Assembly: GCA_004297845.1 (NCBI GenBank) | Contig: SCSP01000028.1 | Span: 1 to 32,801, forward strand | Reading direction: 5' to 3' | Source of the DNA: Bacteroidota bacterium | GTDB lineage: Bacteria > Bacteroidota > Bacteroidia > Palsa-948 | Length of the DNA stretch: 32,801 bases | Shown here: piece by piece, positions 8,862 to 16,400 of the stretch | Layout: the number at the start of each line of letters is the position of its first letter | Numbering within the stretch: position 1 is the stretch's first letter | Made by a program: the position numbers and the translations under genes | Notes under the pieces: model-generated | Told to the model about the DNA's origin: nothing | Database searches by the model: none | What the model saw: only the letters and a program-made list of their open reading frames with translations

Positions 8862-8957
8862 CATTTCAGAAATGAGTTTGAAGAGTACGTGAAGAATGGA
8901 AAGAAGATGGTGGATGTGAAGCATTATTATAGCGCAAATCGGTTTGTCAGAACATAA
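8862..8957 (+). pseudogene. Detached second copy of the nuoF 3' end
   Basis: The frame reads HFRNEFEEYVKNGKKMVDVK, HYY and then SANRFVRT before a TAA at 8955-8957. The first 69 bp (8862-8930) are 65/69 identical to 8122-8190. The reading frame and protein sequence are kept, so this fragment is either the original nuoF end displaced by the MntA/HepT segment or an imported end of a related nuoF. Confidence 0.9.
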
Positions 8958-8958
8958 A

Positions 8959-9393
8959 ATGAGACTTATAAAAAAAATATTCTTAATACTTTTTTTATTG
9001 AATCCTCTTTTTGTTTTTTCACAAAAGCATGATAATTTCCCGGATTCCCTTCTCACTATAAACTATTCCCCTTCAGCAGTAGAAAAAACACCCTCTTTTC
9101 CTGGTGGAGATTTAGAACTGTTTGAGTTTATAAGAAAAAATTTATCTGTGTCAGGTGTTGGATCCGGAAGATCAGATATGATATGTTATGCAAAATTTAC
9201 AGTTAGTAAAACAGGAAAACTGAAGCATATTAAAATTTTAAGAAACGACAAGGAGGATGATAAAACTTATAATAAAGAGGCTGTAAGGGTTATTAAAAAA
9301 ATGCCGAATTGGATTCCCGGGGAACAGCATGGGAAAAAAATTTCTGTAGAATGTACTTTACCAATTAAATTTCACTTCGGGAGTTTGCTTTAG
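8959..9393 (+). CDS. Small exported TonB C-terminal-domain protein
   Basis: The 144-residue product from the ATG at 8959 starts with a clear signal sequence (MRLIKKIFLILFLLNPLFVF, SQ). The rest is a TonB/TolA-like C-terminal domain with the Bacteroidota signature SFPGGDLELFEFIRKN and the late motif RVIKKMPNWIPGEQHGKK, both shared with the TonB proteins at 29643 and 30739. It lacks the N-terminal anchor and proline-rich spacer of a working TonB, so it may be a periplasmic domain-only paralog rather than an energy transducer. It stands between the nuoF fragment and nuoG, out of place in a complex I operon. An upstream in-frame TTG at 8944 was rejected as a start because the ATG begins the signal peptide. 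Confidence 0.75.
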   Translation: MRLIKKIFLILFLLNPLFVFSQKHDNFPDSLLTINYSPSAVEKTPSFPGGDLELFEFIRKNLSVSGVGSGRSDMICYAKFTVSKTGKLKHIKILRNDKEDDKTYNKEAVRVIKKMPNWIPGEQHGKKISVECTLPIKFHFGSLL

Positions 9394-9446
9394 AAAACTT
9401 ATGAAATCCGAAAATCTCTAATGGTAAAATAAAAAAGAGAATAAAA

Positions 9447-10466
9447 ATGTCACGAGTAACGATAGACGGCAAAACAATTGAAGTTCCGGAAGGAACAACG
9501 ATCCTGAATGCCGCGCGCATGATTGGAGGAGATATTGTGCCTCCGGCAATGTGCTATTATTCAAAATTGGAAACCAGCGGTGGTTATTGCAGAACCTGTT
9601 TGGTAAAAGTTTCCAAAGGTTCGGAAAAAGATCCTCGCCCGATGCCTAAACCGGTTCCTTCCTGCAGGCAAACGGTGATGGACGGGATGGTAGTTGAAAA
9701 TATTACTTCGCCCGAAATTTTAGAAGCAAGGGCAGGAGTTGTTGAGTTCCTTTTAATCAACCATCCATTGGATTGCCCTATCTGCGACCAGGCGGGAGAA
9801 TGTCATTTGCAGGATTTAGGGTACGAACACGGCAAAATGAAAACGCGCTACGAGTTCAAGCGCAGGGAATTTGAAAAAATTGATATAGGTGATAAAATAA
9901 AATTGCACATGACCCGCTGCGTTCTCTGTTACCGCTGTGTGAAAGTCGCTGAGCAATTATGCCCAAGCAGAGTGCATGGAGTTATTGGTCGCGGAGATGT
10001 GGCGGAAATTTCCACTTATATACAACACGCAGTTGACAACGAGATGAGCGGAAATATGATTGATGTTTGTCCGGTGGGTGCGCTGACAGATAAAACTTTC
10101 CGTTTCAAATCACGCGTTTGGTTCACCAAACCTGTGGATGCACATCGCAAATGCGAAAAATGTGCAGGTAAAGTACGTTTGTGGTATAAAGGAGGAGAAG
10201 TGCTTCGCGTTACTGCCAGAAAAGATCAATACGGAGAAGTAGTTGACTGGATATGTAATTCCTGTCGCTACGATCACAAAAAAACAAGCGATTGGGTAAT
10301 TGATGGTACATCTAAAATTGACCATCACTCTGTAATTTCAGCAAATCACTACGAAACTTCCGGTGCTTTGGCAAGTTTAAAAGCGGATATTACCAGGCAG
10401 CAAAGACAACTCGAAGGAAACGACATGAAGCTAAAGGAAGGTTCAATGAACCCTAATAACCAGTAG
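9447..10466 (+). CDS. nuoG: NADH-quinone oxidoreductase subunit NuoG, short Bacteroidota form
   Basis: NuoG carries several iron-sulfur clusters that pass electrons from NuoF towards quinone. The 339-residue protein has the [2Fe-2S] ferredoxin ligands C36, C48, C51 and C73, the His/Cys-ligated [4Fe-4S] set (H106, C110, C113, C119 in NHPLDCPICDQAGECH), the next [4Fe-4S] set (C158, C161, C164 and C208 in MIDVCPVGAL), and a further cysteine quartet C236, C239, C270 and C273. It ends there, without the large molybdopterin-oxidoreductase domain of E. coli NuoG. From family knowledge this short form is normal in Bacteroidota and is not a truncation. The stop codon leads into a word-repeat spacer and a four-helix-bundle ORF. 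Confidence 0.93.
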   Translation: MSRVTIDGKTIEVPEGTTILNAARMIGGDIVPPAMCYYSKLETSGGYCRTCLVKVSKGSEKDPRPMPKPVPSCRQTVMDGMVVENITSPEILEARAGVVEFLLINHPLDCPICDQAGECHLQDLGYEHGKMKTRYEFKRREFEKIDIGDKIKLHMTRCVLCYRCVKVAEQLCPSRVHGVIGRGDVAEISTYIQHAVDNEMSGNMIDVCPVGALTDKTFRFKSRVWFTKPVDAHRKCEKCAGKVRLWYKGGEVLRVTARKDQYGEVVDWICNSCRYDHKKTSDWVIDGTSKIDHHSVISANHYETSGALASLKADITRQQRQLEGNDMKLKEGSMNPNNQ

Positions 10467-10495
10467 ACAGTAAACAATAGCCAGTAAACAAGGAA
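10464..10495. repeat. Left arm of word repeat before the four-helix-bundle ORF
   Basis: The arm begins with the nuoG stop codon and repeats a TAGACAGTAAACAATAG / CCAGTAAACAA word. The complement of the same word occurs at 10926-10950, beyond the four-helix-bundle ORF. The word is the same as in the nuoI-nuoJ palindrome at 13473-13536. Confidence 0.55.
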
Positions 10496-10514
10496 CAGCC
10501 AAAACAAAGAAAAA

Positions 10515-10904
10515 ATGTTATTCAAAGAACTTACCGTATATAAGAAGGCATTTTCACTGGCAATGGAACTATTTGAAATTTCAAAAAACTTTCCTTCTGA
10601 AGAAAAGTACGGGCTGACATCACAGATCCGAAGATCCTCTCGCTCTGTCTATAGTTGCATCGCGGAAGCTTATAGGAAAAGAATGTTCGAGGCGCATTTT
10701 GTAAGTAAAAGTACGGATGCGGATATGGAAAACAGTGAAACAAGTGTTTGGATAGATACTGCATTTGCGTGCAATTATATAAATGCAGAAACGAAAAATA
10801 AACTCTCAAACCAAGTTGAAGAAATTGGAAGGATGGTAAATCATATGATTGAGAATCCGGAAAAATATTTAAGAAAAGAGGATAAAATAATTGCTCAACA
10901 ATAA
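10515..10904 (+). CDS. Four-helix-bundle protein (23S rRNA intervening-sequence type)
   Basis: This 129-residue protein matches the four-helix-bundle family found in 23S rRNA intervening sequences and as many-copy ORFs in Bacteroidota. Recognisable features are the N-terminal FKELTVYKKAFSLAMELFE, the central FPSEEKYGLTSQIRRSSRSV with SCIAEAYRKR, and the helix-rich C-terminus. The molecular role of stand-alone members is unclear; relatives include the bAvd accessory proteins of diversity-generating retroelements, but no reverse transcriptase is in the window. It lies between nuoG and nuoH with inverted copies of a word repeat on both sides, so it looks like an inserted unit rather than part of complex I. 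Confidence 0.82.
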   Translation: MLFKELTVYKKAFSLAMELFEISKNFPSEEKYGLTSQIRRSSRSVYSCIAEAYRKRMFEAHFVSKSTDADMENSETSVWIDTAFACNYINAETKNKLSNQVEEIGRMVNHMIENPEKYLRKEDKIIAQQ

Positions 10905-10925
10905 TTTGGCTGTTAATTTGCCTAC

Positions 10926-10950
10926 CGAATACTGTCTATTGTATACTTGT
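10926..10950. repeat. Right arm of word repeat after the four-helix-bundle ORF
   Basis: The sequence CGAATACTGTCTATTGTATA is the inverse complement type of the GACAGTA word at 10464-10495. It lies just before the nuoH start at 10957. Confidence 0.5.
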
Positions 10951-10956
10951 ATTAAT

Positions 10957-11994
10957 ATGGATATGCAAACTGAAATAATATACAAATCAATCCTGGCACT
11001 GGCTGTCTTTGGAATTACGTTGTTTATTGCAATGTACTCTACTTATGCGGAAAGAAAAATTGCTGCATTCCTGCAAGACAGACTTGGTCCCAATCGTGCC
11101 GGACCTTTTGGAATTCTGCAACCATTAGCAGATGGAGTCAAGATGTTCATGAAAGAAGAAATGATCCCGGAGGTATCGAATAAATTTCTTTTCATACTTG
11201 GTCCCTCTATTGCAATGCTCACTTGTTTGATGACGGGAGCAGTAATTCCATGGGGAAGTTCCATCACCATTGCAGGAAATGAATATTCTTTACAAGTCGC
11301 AGACATAAACATCGGCATTCTTTATCTTCTTGGAGTAACCTCAGTAGGTGTTTACGGGATCATGATTGGAGGATGGGCTTCGAACAACAAATTTTCATTA
11401 CTGGGCGCAATACGCGCGTCCTCACAGATGATTTCCTACGAAATTGGTATGGGTTTAAGCATCATTGCTCTTATAATGACCACCGGAACTCTTAGTATTG
11501 GTGAAATTGCGGCTCAACAGCACGGAGGGCATTGGAATGTATTTTACCAGCCACTTGGATTTTTAATTTTCATCGTCTGCGCTTTTGCGGAAACCAACCG
11601 TGCGCCTTTTGATCTGCCTGAATGTGAATCAGAACTTGTTGGCGGATACCACACCGAATATTCTTCCATGAAACTCGGATTTTATTTATTCGCTGAATAC
11701 ATTAATATGTTTATTTCCTCTGCTGTAATTGCAACACTTTACTTTGGCGGATACAACATGCCTTTTATTGGAAGATTTATTCAGGACCCCAACGCGCTGG
11801 CAATAATAGGAAGTGTATTTTTGTTCTGCAAAATATTTTTCTTCATCTTTTTGTTCATGTGGGTGCGCTGGACATTGCCGCGTTTCCGCTATGACCAATT
11901 AATGAATCTGGGATGGAAAGGATTGTTGCCTTTGGCAATTTTAAATATTGCGATTACGGGTATTGTAATGTGGTTTACCGGGAAAATTAATTGA
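10957..11994 (+). CDS. nuoH: NADH-quinone oxidoreductase subunit NuoH
   Basis: NuoH is the membrane subunit that forms the quinone chamber and links the hydrophilic arm to the proton-pumping arm. The product from the ATG at 10957 has 345 residues, the usual family length, and about eight membrane segments. Family motifs are seen: YAERKIAAFLQDRLGPNRAG near the N-terminus, FAETNRAPFDLPECESELVG in the acidic quinone-channel loop, and WVRWTLPRFRYDQLMNLGWK near the end. An upstream in-frame ATG at 10891 would add 22 hydrophilic residues encoded by the repeat arm and the end of the preceding ORF, so I reject it. ATG 10963 is an alternative start. Confidence 0.96.
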   Translation: MDMQTEIIYKSILALAVFGITLFIAMYSTYAERKIAAFLQDRLGPNRAGPFGILQPLADGVKMFMKEEMIPEVSNKFLFILGPSIAMLTCLMTGAVIPWGSSITIAGNEYSLQVADINIGILYLLGVTSVGVYGIMIGGWASNNKFSLLGAIRASSQMISYEIGMGLSIIALIMTTGTLSIGEIAAQQHGGHWNVFYQPLGFLIFIVCAFAETNRAPFDLPECESELVGGYHTEYSSMKLGFYLFAEYINMFISSAVIATLYFGGYNMPFIGRFIQDPNALAIIGSVFLFCKIFFFIFLFMWVRWTLPRFRYDQLMNLGWKGLLPLAILNIAITGIVMWFTGKIN

Positions 11995-11997
11995 TAA

Positions 11998-12054
11998 ATG
12001 TAACCGCTAATAAATAGAAGCAAGGTCGTTGGAAATACCAAGACGACCTTCGTA
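11998..12054 (+). pseudogene. Decayed copy of the nuoI 5' end
   Basis: Aligned without gaps to nuoI from 12892, the codons read M-stop-P-L-I-N-R-S-K-V-V-G-N-T-K-T-T-F against M-Q-S-L-T-N-R-S-K-V-V-G-S-T-K-M-T-L. About 80 percent of the bases match. The second codon is TAA where nuoI has CAA, so this copy cannot be translated. With the intact nuoI start it brackets the ATPase/STAS pair. Confidence 0.85.
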
Positions 12055-12056
12055 AA

Positions 12057-12587
12057 ATGTTAAACTTTAAAAAGAAAATATCGCTAACTTCTTTGGATGA
12101 GGAACAAAATATCATTTCAAAAAAAATAAGTGAACTAAAACCGGTAAAGGGATTCTCGCAATTTGTTTTATATGCTATATCTGAACTGTTTGCAAATATT
12201 AACGAACACTCTAAAGCAAAAAATGCTTTCATAGAATTGAAAATAGACAAAGAAAAATGTCTGATAAAAATCAGTGACGATGGAAAAGGGCTAAGAAAAT
12301 CATATAATCAAAACAAAATATATCCCAAAGACGATTTTTCAGCCATCGAATTTGCGTTGAGCGGACTTTCAACAAAAAATTTCAGAGAGCGTGGCTTTGG
12401 ACTTTATTCCGTTAAAAAACTGGCACTTGCTCTTGGAGGTGAAATGGTTATCGAAAGCGGAAAAGCAAAAGCAACCATTCAAAAAGAAAATATTAAATTC
12501 AACCACCTAAAAAAAGACATAAAAGGACTAAGTATTACTCTTAAAACAAATGTTAGAGAAATTAATTTTTATAAGCATATGGAATAA
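12057..12587 (+). CDS. GHKL-type ATP-binding protein (anti-sigma-kinase-like)
   Basis: This 176-residue protein is a stand-alone HATPase_c (GHKL) domain. The N-box is seen at 43-51 (ELFANINEH), the G1 box at 74-79 (DDGKGL) and the G2 box at 112-117 (RGFGLY). It has no histidine-phosphotransfer or sensor domain, so it resembles RsbW/SpoIIAB-type serine kinases rather than a full histidine kinase. Its TAA overlaps the ATG of the next gene by one base (TAATG), which suggests coupled translation with a STAS-like partner. The pair looks like a partner-switching module, but the target is unknown. It sits inside the nuo operon between two copies of the nuoI start, a sign of insertion. The A-rich codon use differs by eye from the nuo genes. 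Confidence 0.8.
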   Translation: MLNFKKKISLTSLDEEQNIISKKISELKPVKGFSQFVLYAISELFANINEHSKAKNAFIELKIDKEKCLIKISDDGKGLRKSYNQNKIYPKDDFSAIEFALSGLSTKNFRERGFGLYSVKKLALALGGEMVIESGKAKATIQKENIKFNHLKKDIKGLSITLKTNVREINFYKHME

Positions 12588-12880
12588 TGCAAGTTAAAAT
12601 ACCCATACTCAAAGAATATATTTCATTTAGAAGCGAAGCGAGGAATATTGAATCACGCATTAAAAAGGAATTAAAAAAAAACCACTCGTCTGTTGCTTCT
12701 TTGGATTTTTCAGAAGTGGTTTTTATTTCCAGGGGTTTTGCAGATGAGTTATTAAATGTCATTGAAAAATTTGATGGGAACGGAAAAAAAATATTATTTT
12801 TTAACATAAAACCTGAAATCAAAAAACTTATTTCGATTGTTAAACAATCAAAAGAAAAAATCAGAAATACAGTTTTATAG
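12587..12880 (+). CDS. STAS-like DUF4325 protein
   Basis: This 97-residue protein resembles the STAS-like DUF4325 family. The diagnostic stretch is LDFSEVVFISRGFADELL, followed by a helix and a KKILFFNIKPEIKKLI strand-helix, as in anti-anti-sigma folds. A serine (SRGF) occupies the region where anti-anti-sigma factors are phosphorylated. It is translated with the upstream GHKL ATPase, which would be its natural kinase or binding partner. No sigma factor gene lies nearby, so any regulatory output is inferred. It ends 11 nt before nuoI. Confidence 0.72.
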   Translation: MQVKIPILKEYISFRSEARNIESRIKKELKKNHSSVASLDFSEVVFISRGFADELLNVIEKFDGNGKKILFFNIKPEIKKLISIVKQSKEKIRNTVL

Positions 12881-12891
12881 TTTTTAATGAA

Positions 12892-13476
12892 ATGCAATCG
12901 CTGACAAATAGAAGTAAAGTCGTTGGAAGTACCAAGATGACCTTGATGGAGAGTATCTATCTTCCTGCTATTCTGAATGGCATGATGATCACCATCAAAC
13001 ACTTCTTCAGGAAGAAAGCTACCATACAATACCCTGAAGTAAAACGCGAGTTCGCTCCTGTTTATCGCGGCATGCACGTACTCAAGCGCGATGAGAATGG
13101 CGCTGAGCGTTGCACCGCCTGCGGGTTGTGCGCTGTGGCTTGTCCGGCAGAAGCCATCACCATGACATCTGCTGAAAGAAAACCCGGAGAAGAAAAATTA
13201 TTCCGCGAGGAGAAATACGCCTCCACTTACGAAATAAATATGCTGCGCTGCATCTTTTGCGGTGATTGCGAAGATGCTTGTCCTAAGGAATCTATTTTTC
13301 TGACAGACAGACTTGTTCCTTCTGATTCTTTGCGCCAGCGTTTTGTTTATGGAAAAGATTTGTTGGTTGAGCCCATGGAAGAGAACAAACGAATTGATAT
13401 TTCAAAAAGACAGACAAAAGAAGTATTGGAGTTTAAAAAGAATAAAGAATTGCAACATAATAAACTAATTGAGTAG
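12892..13476 (+). CDS. nuoI: NADH-quinone oxidoreductase subunit NuoI
   Basis: NuoI is the two-cluster ferredoxin subunit that carries N6a and N6b, close to the quinone site. The 194-residue protein has two CxxCxxCxxxCP motifs: C74, C77, C80, C84 (CTACGLCAVACP) and C120, C123, C126, C130 (CIFCGDCEDACP). The N-terminal amphipathic region includes YLPAILNGMMITIKHFF. The first 19 codons are repeated, in decayed form, at 11998-12054. The stop codon (13474-13476) lies within the left arm of a large inverted repeat. Whether residues 1-15 are native or were acquired with the inserted pair cannot be told from one genome. Confidence 0.96.
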   Translation: MQSLTNRSKVVGSTKMTLMESIYLPAILNGMMITIKHFFRKKATIQYPEVKREFAPVYRGMHVLKRDENGAERCTACGLCAVACPAEAITMTSAERKPGEEKLFREEKYASTYEINMLRCIFCGDCEDACPKESIFLTDRLVPSDSLRQRFVYGKDLLVEPMEENKRIDISKRQTKEVLEFKKNKELQHNKLIE

Positions 13477-13536
13477 ACAATAGACAGTAAACAGTAGGCA
13501 AAGCTTGTCAATTGTCTATTGTGTACTGTCTACTTT
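13473..13536. repeat. Word-built palindrome between nuoI and nuoJ
   Basis: The left arm 13473-13505 (AGTAGACAATAGACAGTAAA and onward) and right arm 13507-13536 (GTCAATTGTCTATTGTGTAC and onward) are imperfect inverted repeats made of a TAGACAGTA-like word. The arm starts inside the nuoI stop codon and ends just before the nuoJ ATG. In RNA it would form a long hairpin, possibly an attenuator or processing site. Confidence 0.75.
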
Positions 13537-13542
13537 AAAATT

Positions 13543-14040
13543 ATGACACTCCATCTTTTTTATTTTTTATCCTTTCTCGCAATTTTGTGTGCACTGATGG
13601 TGGTGCTTGAAAAAAATCCTGTTCACAGCGTGTTATACCTGGTTGTTACCTTTTTTGCCATTGCAGGGCATTACATCTTACTCAACGCACAGTTTCTTGC
13701 AGCCGTACACATTATAGTTTATGCAGGCGCTATCATGGTTTTGTTCTTGTTCGTGATCATGCTGCTGAATTTGAATAAAGAATCCGAATTTCATAAAAAC
13801 AATTATGTGAAAGGAGCCGCTGTAATCGCAGGAGGTCTGTTGCTTGTGATTTTGGTAGGCGCTTTGAAAGGAACTGCTTCCCTGCCCGCTCCGGAGGCTT
13901 CTGTGGGAGAAATAGGTCTGGTTGAAAATCTTGGTCAGGTTTTATTTAAACAATTTTTACTCCCTTTTGAAATTGCTTCCTTGCTTTTTCTTTCTGCTAT
14001 GGTGGGAGCCGTCATGTTAGGCAAAAGAGACACTAAATGA
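13543..14040 (+). CDS. nuoJ: NADH-quinone oxidoreductase subunit NuoJ
   Basis: NuoJ is a five-helix membrane subunit of complex I between NuoH and the antiporter-like subunits. The 165-residue product from the ATG at 13543 shows the family signature [27 protein letters not shown] with the pi-bulge helix, and the C-terminal helix [22 protein letters not shown] more upstream in-frame start at 13519 lies in the right arm of the palindrome and adds only eight residues, so it was not used. It overlaps nuoK by 4 nt (ATGA). Confidence 0.95.
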   Translation: MTLHLFYFLSFLAILCALMVVLEKNPVHSVLYLVVTFFAIAGHYILLNAQFLAAVHIIVYAGAIMVLFLFVIMLLNLNKESEFHKNNYVKGAAVIAGGLLLVILVGALKGTASLPAPEASVGEIGLVENLGQVLFKQFLLPFEIASLLFLSAMVGAVMLGKRDTK

Positions 14041-14354
14041 GTTCGATACAAACCATACATATAAACCTGTACATCCTGTTAAGCTCGGTGCTTTTCTGTA
14101 TTGGAGTGATGGGTGTATTGTTCCGGAGGAATGTTATTATTGTTTTTATGTCGATAGAATTAATGCTGAACGCCATTAATCTTTTACTCGTTGCATTCTC
14201 TTCCTACTGGAATGATCCTTCCGGACAGATATTTGTGTTTTTCGTGATGGTGGTTGCCGCTGCCGAAGTGGCGGTGGGACTTGCGATATTGATTATGATA
14301 TACAGAAATACCGGAACAACTGATATTAATGTGTTGAATAAATTGAAAGGATGA
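14037..14354 (+). CDS. nuoK: NADH-quinone oxidoreductase subunit NuoK
   Basis: NuoK is a small three-helix membrane subunit that takes part in proton transfer. The 105-residue protein has the two conserved membrane glutamates in [16 protein letters not shown] and [13 protein letters not shown]. It starts within the nuoJ stop codon (ATGA), so translation is probably coupled. The length is normal for the family. Confidence 0.97.
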   Translation: MSSIQTIHINLYILLSSVLFCIGVMGVLFRRNVIIVFMSIELMLNAINLLLVAFSSYWNDPSGQIFVFFVMVVAAAEVAVGLAILIMIYRNTGTTDINVLNKLKG

Positions 14355-14386
14355 TTTATAACAAATAACAAATTGCATAAACAAGT

Positions 14387-16333
14387 ATGACTTTCATTAG
14401 CTGGCTTATTCCTGTTTTTCCACTCATTGGATTTTTAGTGATTGGATTATTTGGAAGAAAAATAAGTAAAACACTTGTCGGTTTTATTGGCTGTGGCAGT
14501 GTATTACTATCATTGATATTGTCAATTGGCGTTTTCATGGATGTAATGGGAAGTTTTGGAATTGGCACTCCAACTGTTTATGATATTTTCAATAAAAACC
14601 ATGCCTGCACTGTTCCATTATATGATTGGATTTCTTCCGGCAACCTGCATGTATCGTTTGCATTTCTGATTGACCCGCTTTCCTGCTGGTTCTTGCTCAT
14701 CATCACGGGTGTTGGATTCCTGATTCATGTTTATTCTGTCGGCTATATGCACGATGATCCGGATTTTTCACGCTTCTTCTCTTATTTAAACCTTTTCATC
14801 TTCTTTATGTTATTGCTAGTGCTGGGCGATAGTTACCTCACCCTGTTCGTGGGATGGGAAGGTGTTGGGCTTTGTTCGTATCTGCTCATCGGCTTCTGGT
14901 TCAAGAACAACGAGTATAACAAAGCAGCCAACAAAGCTTTCATAATGAACCGGATTGGTGATTTGGGCTTCCTGCTTGGCATCATTCTTATCTACGTCAC
15001 CTTCGGCAGCATTCGTTACACCGAAGTGTTTGATGTGGCAAATTCATTTCCCGCAAGTCAGCCGGTAATAATTGCGATCACACTTTTACTTTTTGTGGGA
15101 GCTGCCGGAAAGAGTGCACAAATCCCGCTTTACACCTGGCTGCCCGATGCAATGGCGGGTCCCACTCCTGTTTCTGCACTCATACACGCAGCCACGATGG
15201 TTACGGCAGGTATTTACATGATTGCCCGTTCTAATATTCTTTACACACTGGCCCCTGTTTCGATGGACCTAGTTGCAGGAGTGGGATTGTTCACTGCGCT
15301 TTTTGCTGCAACTATTGGTTTGTTTCAAAACGACATTAAGAAAGTTCTCGCTTATTCTACGGTGAGTCAGCTTGGCTATATGTTTCTTGGACTAGGAGTT
15401 GGGGCGTACACCGGTGCAGTTTTTCACGTAACCACACATGCATTCTTCAAAGCGCTGTTGTTCCTGGGAGCAGGAAGCGTTATTCACGCTATGAGCGGTG
15501 AACAAGACATACGTAACATGGGCGGACTGAAAAAATATTTGCGCATCACGTTCATCACATTTGCGCTTGGCACTATTGCAATTTCAGGAATGCCTCCTTT
15601 CTCAGGATTCTTTTCAAAGGATGAAATTCTCGGATATGCATGGAATTACAATAAATTTTTCTGGTTGATGGGCGTGCTTGGCTCGGTGATGACCGCCTTT
15701 TATATGTTCCGTTTGTTCTACCTGATCTTTTACGGAAAATTCCGCGGAACAGAAAAGCAGCAACATCATTTGCATGAATCCCCAATGACAATGGCAGTTC
15801 CATTGATAATCCTTGCAGCGCTGTCTGTAGTCGGTGGATTTATAGGATTCCCCGAAGTGTTTGGCGGGAATCATTGGCTGCATGAATATTTCTATCCTGT
15901 TTTTAAAGATTCATATAATAATCTTAATTATCACGCTTCCCTCCCTTCACACTCCACCGAAATAATATTGATTCTCTTTGCTGTTGCTGCGGCAGGCGCT
16001 TCCATAACTGCTGCCTGGTATTATTATAAAAAGAAAGAAAATCTTCCTGCCAAAGATGGAGACAATATCAATCCGGTTCAAAAAACGATATACAACAAAT
16101 ATTACATGGATGAGATTTATGCAACGCTGTTCATGAAACCTATTGACCGGCTCTCTGAAAAGTTGCACCAAATTATTGAACTCAAAGGAATTGACCGTAT
16201 CGTGAATTTTTTCGGAGAAGGCGTAATCTGGATGAGCGGACAAGCACGTTTGCTTCAAACAGGGTACACGGGATTTTACATTTTTGCGATGGTTATTAGT
16301 ATAATATTGATATTGTTTTATAAACTGGTATAG
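14387..16333 (+). CDS. nuoL: NADH-quinone oxidoreductase subunit NuoL
   Basis: NuoL is the distal antiporter-like proton-pumping subunit, with the long lateral helix. The 648-residue protein keeps the key charged residues: E158 in FVGWEGVGLCSYLLIGFW and K242 in GAAGKSAQIPLYTWLPDAM. The His-containing central helix follows in SALIHAATMVTAGIYMIARS. Later lysine and histidine motifs are in QNDIKKVLAYSTVSQLGYM and HVTTHAFFKALLFLGAGSVI. The C-terminal 150 residues form the lateral helix and a terminal anchor. Unlike its paralogs nuoM and nuoN downstream, it contains no palindromic repeat insertion. The stop codon overlaps the left arm of the spacer palindrome by one base. Confidence 0.97.
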   Translation: MTFISWLIPVFPLIGFLVIGLFGRKISKTLVGFIGCGSVLLSLILSIGVFMDVMGSFGIGTPTVYDIFNKNHACTVPLYDWISSGNLHVSFAFLIDPLSCWFLLIITGVGFLIHVYSVGYMHDDPDFSRFFSYLNLFIFFMLLLVLGDSYLTLFVGWEGVGLCSYLLIGFWFKNNEYNKAANKAFIMNRIGDLGFLLGIILIYVTFGSIRYTEVFDVANSFPASQPVIIAITLLLFVGAAGKSAQIPLYTWLPDAMAGPTPVSALIHAATMVTAGIYMIARSNILYTLAPVSMDLVAGVGLFTALFAATIGLFQNDIKKVLAYSTVSQLGYMFLGLGVGAYTGAVFHVTTHAFFKALLFLGAGSVIHAMSGEQDIRNMGGLKKYLRITFITFALGTIAISGMPPFSGFFSKDEILGYAWNYNKFFWLMGVLGSVMTAFYMFRLFYLIFYGKFRGTEKQQHHLHESPMTMAVPLIILAALSVVGGFIGFPEVFGGNHWLHEYFYPVFKDSYNNLNYHASLPSHSTEIILILFAVAAAGASITAAWYYYKKKENLPAKDGDNINPVQKTIYNKYYMDEIYATLFMKPIDRLSEKLHQIIELKGIDRIVNFFGEGVIWMSGQARLLQTGYTGFYIFAMVISIILILFYKLV

Positions 16334-16392
16334 CCACAGATTACACAGATTGTCACAGAAAAAATCTGTGCCGAATCAGTGAAATCAGTGGC
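16333..16392. repeat. Word-built palindrome between nuoL and nuoM
   Basis: Left arm 16333-16359 (GCCACAGATTACACAGATTG and onward) pairs with right arm 16365-16392 (TCTGTGCCGAATCAGTGAAA and onward) over about 27 positions with few mismatches and a 5-nt loop. The word CACAGATT/CAGTGAAATC is repeated inside each arm. It fills the gap between nuoL and nuoM. Confidence 0.85.
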
Positions 16393-16400
16393 AAAGAAAT

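Noticed and set aside
9447-10466. NuoG looks truncated compared with E. coli NuoG
   Set aside because: All iron-sulfur ligand sets are present and Bacteroidota NuoG normally lacks the molybdopterin domain, so the short length is lineage-typical.
10891-10956. Upstream ATG that would extend NuoH by 22 residues
   Set aside because: The added residues are hydrophilic, overlap the four-helix-bundle ORF and are encoded by the repeat arm; NuoH family sequence begins at 10957-10963.
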